Origin: Eledone cirrhosa
Lineage: Eukaryota; Mollusca; Cephalopoda; Octopoda; Eledonidae
Length of the DNA: 64,000 bases
Direction: 5' to 3'
NCBI GenBank assembly: GCA_964016885.1
Contig: OZ024742.1
Coordinates: 120,523,370-120,587,369 of the forward strand
Shown here: one piece after another, positions 63,732-64,000 of the stretch
Layout of the letters: every line of letters starts with the position of its first letter
Numbering within the stretch: position 1 is the stretch's first letter
Program-made: the position numbers and the translations under genes
Notes under the pieces: generated by a model
Databases searched by the model: none
The model's input: the letters and a program-made list of their open reading frames with translations, nothing else
What the model was told of the DNA's origin: nothing

Positions 63732-64000
63732 GGCAACTGAGCAGCACTAGTAAGATAAACAACTGAAACTTGATTCACTCTTCCAACCAATTTGTTCCAA
63801 CTTTACTTCAACTGTTAATCCTGCTGATGATATTGATGTCATAGTTTCTGTTAACTCAGTCATCTCAGACCTCCATAGCTGGGAGGCAACATTAACACTA
63901 CTTCCACCACATCAAACTCATCTGTCATCGTCCACAAGTAAATCAAATTAACAATTTACAATATTAACTTTTTTAGTTCTTACATGTCATAATGTTGAAT
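63732..64000. other. No feature seen
   Basis: AT-rich to the window end. Confidence 0.5.

Overview
The window reads as non-coding DNA of a cephalopod, most likely an Octopus. It is AT-rich, full of (TA)n, (CA)n and (ATG)n microsatellites, and packed with tRNA-derived SINEs, LINE 3' ends, TTAA-flanked MITEs and hairpin repeats of a type I associate with octopus genomes. The species call rests on recalled repeat signatures, not on a search. There is no bacterial gene organisation, no rRNA and no free-standing tRNA gene. No protein-coding host gene can be demonstrated.

The only clear protein homologies are decayed retroelement pieces. The largest are LINE reverse transcriptase remnants at 25209-26988 (minus; YADD motif plus a zinc-finger insert) and 57681-59227 (plus; YADD motif). 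A LINE at 35168-35855 has its 5' part inverted, the layout expected from twin priming. About ten shorter LINE C-terminal or 3' end pieces are spread over the window, together with three fragments of retroelement C-terminal domains (2781-3114, 19120-19472, 44028-44328). Three weak host-exon candidates are listed: a leftward promoter and first exon at 40105-40175, an exon-like ORF at 55401-55575, and small ORFs at 10504 and 40443.

Layout. 1-6100: hairpin, SINE and LINE scraps, then quiet AT-rich DNA. 6163-6594: 24-bp minisatellite. 7.5-25 kb: SINE-A copies, two TTAA MITE families (one nested in the other), and the foldbacks at 10180 and 22168-22547. 25.2-27 kb: minus-strand LINE. 27.3-31.6 kb: quiet. 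31.6-38.8 kb: mariner-like MITE, foldbacks, a hammerhead-ribozyme-like motif, SINEs, the inverted LINE and a short dispersed repeat. 39-43.5 kb: promoter candidate, 46-bp minisatellite, hAT-like element. 43.5-50 kb: SINEs, LINE ends and a 48-bp minisatellite open on both strands. 50-60.8 kb: densest repeat zone, with a 0.5-kb foldback, LINE 3' ends, a 1.57-kb element with 93-bp terminal inverted repeats, and a 2.47-kb hAT-like element holding a LINE. 60.8-64 kb: quiet, then a TTAA MITE interrupted by a 360-bp insertion with a 10-bp target-site duplication.

How the parts relate. The (ATG)n-ending 3' tail of the tRNA-headed SINEs is the same sequence as the LINE 3' UTR at 25209-25378 and 52509-53140, so the SINEs probably borrow that LINE's machinery. 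Most long hairpins touch (TA)n tracts. Several hairpins and related repeats carry the order CUGANGA, self-complementary stem, GAAA, which is the core layout of hammerhead ribozymes known from Penelope-like elements and retrozymes. I regard that link as the most interesting open question here.
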